Positions 52,050 through 53,465 of a stretch of 53,465 nucleotides of DNA are shown here, one piece after another. The notes under the pieces were generated by a model that was not told the DNA's origin, made no database searches, and saw only the letters and a program-made list of their open reading frames with translations. Each line of letters opens with the position of its first letter. Positions within the stretch are counted from its first letter, which is position 1. Source of the stretch: Deltaproteobacteria bacterium (lineage in GTDB: Bacteria; Bdellovibrionota_B; Oligoflexia; Oligoflexales; Bog-1112); the NCBI GenBank assembly GCA_947475005.1, contig CANJLI010000010.1, positions 1 through 53,465 on the forward strand. The letters are read 5' to 3'. The translations under genes and the position numbers were made by a program.

Positions 52050-52695
52050 CAAAACCATCACTGCACGCAAACAGCGATTGATCCAAGCCATCGCCCGATG
52101 GGAGGCTGTGGATCCCAATCCTCGCTGTGAACTCTACTATGAAACGCCCTATCAGCTTCTGGTATCGGTGCTGCTTTCTGCTCAAACCACAGACAAAAGT
52201 GTCAATCGTTGTATGGAACCTTTGTACCGAGCTGGCTTTTCTACTGCTACGGTACTGGAATGGGGCGAGGAAAAGCTCTTGTCCCATATTCGCACTATCG
52301 GATTGGCACCTACAAAGGCACGCCATGTGGTAGCGATGACGCGCCTTCTACTGGAAAAGCATGGAGGGGAGGTACCGGAGGGACAAAAGGATCTGGAAGC
52401 CCTCCCCGGTGTAGGGCCCAAAACTGCGAATGTAATTCGAGGGGAGATCTTTCGGTATCCGACCTTGGCGGTGGATACCCATGTGCTGCGGGTCTCTGCC
52501 CGGTTGGGACTCCACGAAGTGACCAATCCCCTGAAGGCGGAAAAGGCCCTGTTGCAGCTGGCTCCGCCTGGTTCCTTGCCCCGTTTGCACCACTGGCTGG
52601 TGTTGCACGGTCGCTATGTGTGCAAAGCCATACGCCCCGCCTGTGGGACTTGTGTGTTAGCAGACATCTGCCCCAAAGTTGGGGTCAAAGGATGA
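52024..52695 (+). CDS. nth: Endonuclease III
   Basis: About 223 residues from ATG 52024, inside the ferredoxin gene. HhH motif LPGVGPKTAN with the catalytic Lys, catalytic Asp in AVDTHVLRVS, and the [4Fe-4S] motif CKAIRPACGTCVLADIC (C-x6-C-x2-C-x5-C). A DNA glycosylase/AP lyase that removes oxidised pyrimidines. Overlap with the ferredoxin suggests co-transcription, although reduction of the Nth cluster by it is not implied. The frame opens earlier (51943) but family similarity starts near RLIQAIARWEA. Confidence 0.93.
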   Translation: MLPLKSPNNKTITARKQRLIQAIARWEAVDPNPRCELYYETPYQLLVSVLLSAQTTDKSVNRCMEPLYRAGFSTATVLEWGEEKLLSHIRTIGLAPTKARHVVAMTRLLLEKHGGEVPEGQKDLEALPGVGPKTANVIRGEIFRYPTLAVDTHVLRVSARLGLHEVTNPLKAEKALLQLAPPGSLPRLHHWLVLHGRYVCKAIRPACGTCVLADICPKVGVKG

Positions 52696-52807
52696 GATCA
52701 GGGACACCCGATGCGATGCGGTAACGGGGACACTCGCATCGGGTGTCCCCACAGAATTATGGAGTGCCCCCTTAAGGAAGCGCCGTTCGGTAGCTGTCCC
52801 CTATCTC
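52694..52807. repeat. GGGGACAC-type repeat with alternative hairpins
   Basis: A perfect 15-bp inverted repeat (52701-52715 with 52735-52749) overlaps a second stem GGGGACAC/GTGTCCCC (52726-52733 with 52743-52750), so the two cannot form together. Outer ends GAGATCAGGGACA and TGTCCCCTATCTC are imperfect inverted repeats. It separates nth from the convergent small gene and may terminate both; its right end overlaps the stop codon at 52806. Confidence 0.7.
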
Positions 52808-53042
52808 ATTCCGGATACCAGTTCTCTTCGATGCGGCGCTTGTGGATCAAGGCCCATGCTTTTCCTGCATAGACCTTCACCTTGGCATGAATCCCCAATA
52901 AAGCGGGGTCATCCATATTCCCCTCCGCTTGAATCACTACGTTGAGCTGATCACAGTCGGCGCATTTTGCTAGGATCTTGTCTCGCTGGGCAAGAGCCTG
53001 GGGGAAAGTATCGAACAATAATACGGCATAACGAGCTGGCAT
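52806..53042 (-). CDS. Small hypothetical protein
   Basis: 78 residues, cytosolic, with GGGAG eight bases before the ATG at 53042. Pattern strand-helix-strand (YAVLLFDTFPQALAQRD, LNVVIQAEGNMDD, KVKVYAGKAWALIHKRR) suggests a small ferredoxin-like alpha/beta fold. Two Cys in AKCADCDQ. Family not recognised. Confidence 0.6.
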   Translation of the reverse strand: MPARYAVLLFDTFPQALAQRDKILAKCADCDQLNVVIQAEGNMDDPALLGIHAKVKVYAGKAWALIHKRRIEENWYPE

Positions 53043-53182
53043 AGTTATATCTCCCTTTTCTGGGAGGACTTTATACTGGAAGGGGCTCCGTTTGCAACCC
53101 GGTTGCAGCGGATTGTTTTTATTGCGATGTCGAAGCTTATGCTGAACCGGTTAAGTGAAACGAGTGCATAAAAAATACGTAC

Positions 53183-53465
53183 CTACCCAGGTAGTCGATT
53201 TTCTTCTTTTTCTTTTTCTTTTTCTTTTTCTTTTTCTTTTTCTTTTTTTCTTGGGGCACCAGCTGCGCAGTTGCCCCAAAACCCTCCTTGCCACGCAAGG
53301 GGAGAACGGGGATCTTTTTCCAAGATGACACGTCAAGGCCGGCGCTCGCTCGGGGCCTCCCACCCTCTCTCAATCGCAGAGCCAACCCTCGTCAGAGAAC
53401 CCAGAATGTCCGCTGCGCTTTCGACCCGGGTAGGGTCCCCCCAAGCGGCTGCCCTTGGCGCGTCA
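53183..53465. repeat. Composite super-palindrome with (CTTTTT)6 tract, copy B, cut by the window edge
   Basis: CTACCCAGGTAG, six CTTTTT units (53206-53241), then ACCAGCTGCGCAGTT and a region that matches the reverse complement of the right half of copy A (GAGAACGGGGAT at 53302-53313, AAGGCCGGCGCTCGCTCGG, ACCCGGGTAGG, AAGCGGCTGCCCTTG). The remaining half lies beyond the window. With the start-side leader this fills the gap 53043-53465; no gene is seen in it. Confidence 0.85.

Overview
This window reads as a chromosomal segment of a Gram-negative bacterium of roughly even base composition. At least nine exported or lipidated envelope proteins, an outer-membrane-barrel-like protein and nucleotide-sugar genes indicate an outer membrane. 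The taxon is not resolved. A GldA/GldF-GldG/DUF4340 ABC cassette, a DUF1554 lipoprotein (a family known mainly from Leptospira), relaxed lipoboxes, and DUF3015 and DUF4105 proteins fit spirochaetes or Bdellovibrionota-like bacteria. A nucleotide translocase of the NTT (Tlc) family, typical of host-associated bacteria, suggests contact with a eukaryotic host at some point. No rRNA, tRNA, CRISPR array or phage module was found.

Layout. 1-4963 (minus): a partial secreted deacetylase that runs off the left edge, a deacetylase-heparinase fusion and a lipoprotein. 5378-10294 (plus): ABC ATPase, fused permease/GldG protein and DUF4340 protein. 10349-13951: a small lipoprotein and a CheB-CheR-PAS protein. 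14587-20265 (minus): a run of PIG-V-like mannosyltransferase, proline dehydrogenase, secreted protein, TatD, S-adenosylmethionine decarboxylase and GDP-mannose pyrophosphorylase. 20360-21612: rhomboid protease and a small ORF. 21632-23480 (minus): methionine-salvage genes mtnB-mtnD-mtnC with ATGA overlaps. 23622-26522: lipoprotein, lipoprotein hydrolase and ABC-F ATPase. 26572-34788 (plus): an exported NagB-like/PIG-L fusion, glnS, then UDP-glucuronate epimerase, nucleotide-sugar dehydrogenase, rmlB and an rmlA broken by an in-frame stop. 34886-37145: DUF1554 lipoprotein, DUF1304 protein, secreted protein. 37297-42667: histidine kinase coupled to a DUF4301 protein, then cytochrome c-FTR1 iron permease and a small protein. 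42603-44650 (minus): NTT transporter and a rhodanese-like protein. 44799-53042: gamma carbonic anhydrase, an IS3 relic carrying a small TIR element, two DUF3015 proteins, DUF4105, EEP-family lipoprotein, barrel-like lipoprotein, Bax-inhibitor-like protein, ferredoxin, endonuclease III and a small ORF.

Functional links. Spermidine synthesis by decarboxylated AdoMet yields methylthioadenosine, and mtnBDC recycles it. manC, rmlA/rmlB, the UDP-sugar genes, PIG-V and the deacetylases form a surface-glycan theme.

The most unusual material is non-coding: at least five families of palindromic repeats between genes. These include a ~630-bp composite palindrome flanked by a (CTTTTT)n tract with a second copy at the right edge, modular 84-bp palindromes whose hairpin tips are swapped, palindromes with a conserved cap and divergent yet still self-complementary cores, a GGGGACAC-type terminator family, and a 186-bp TIR element with a 3-bp target duplication inside an IS3 transposase relic.
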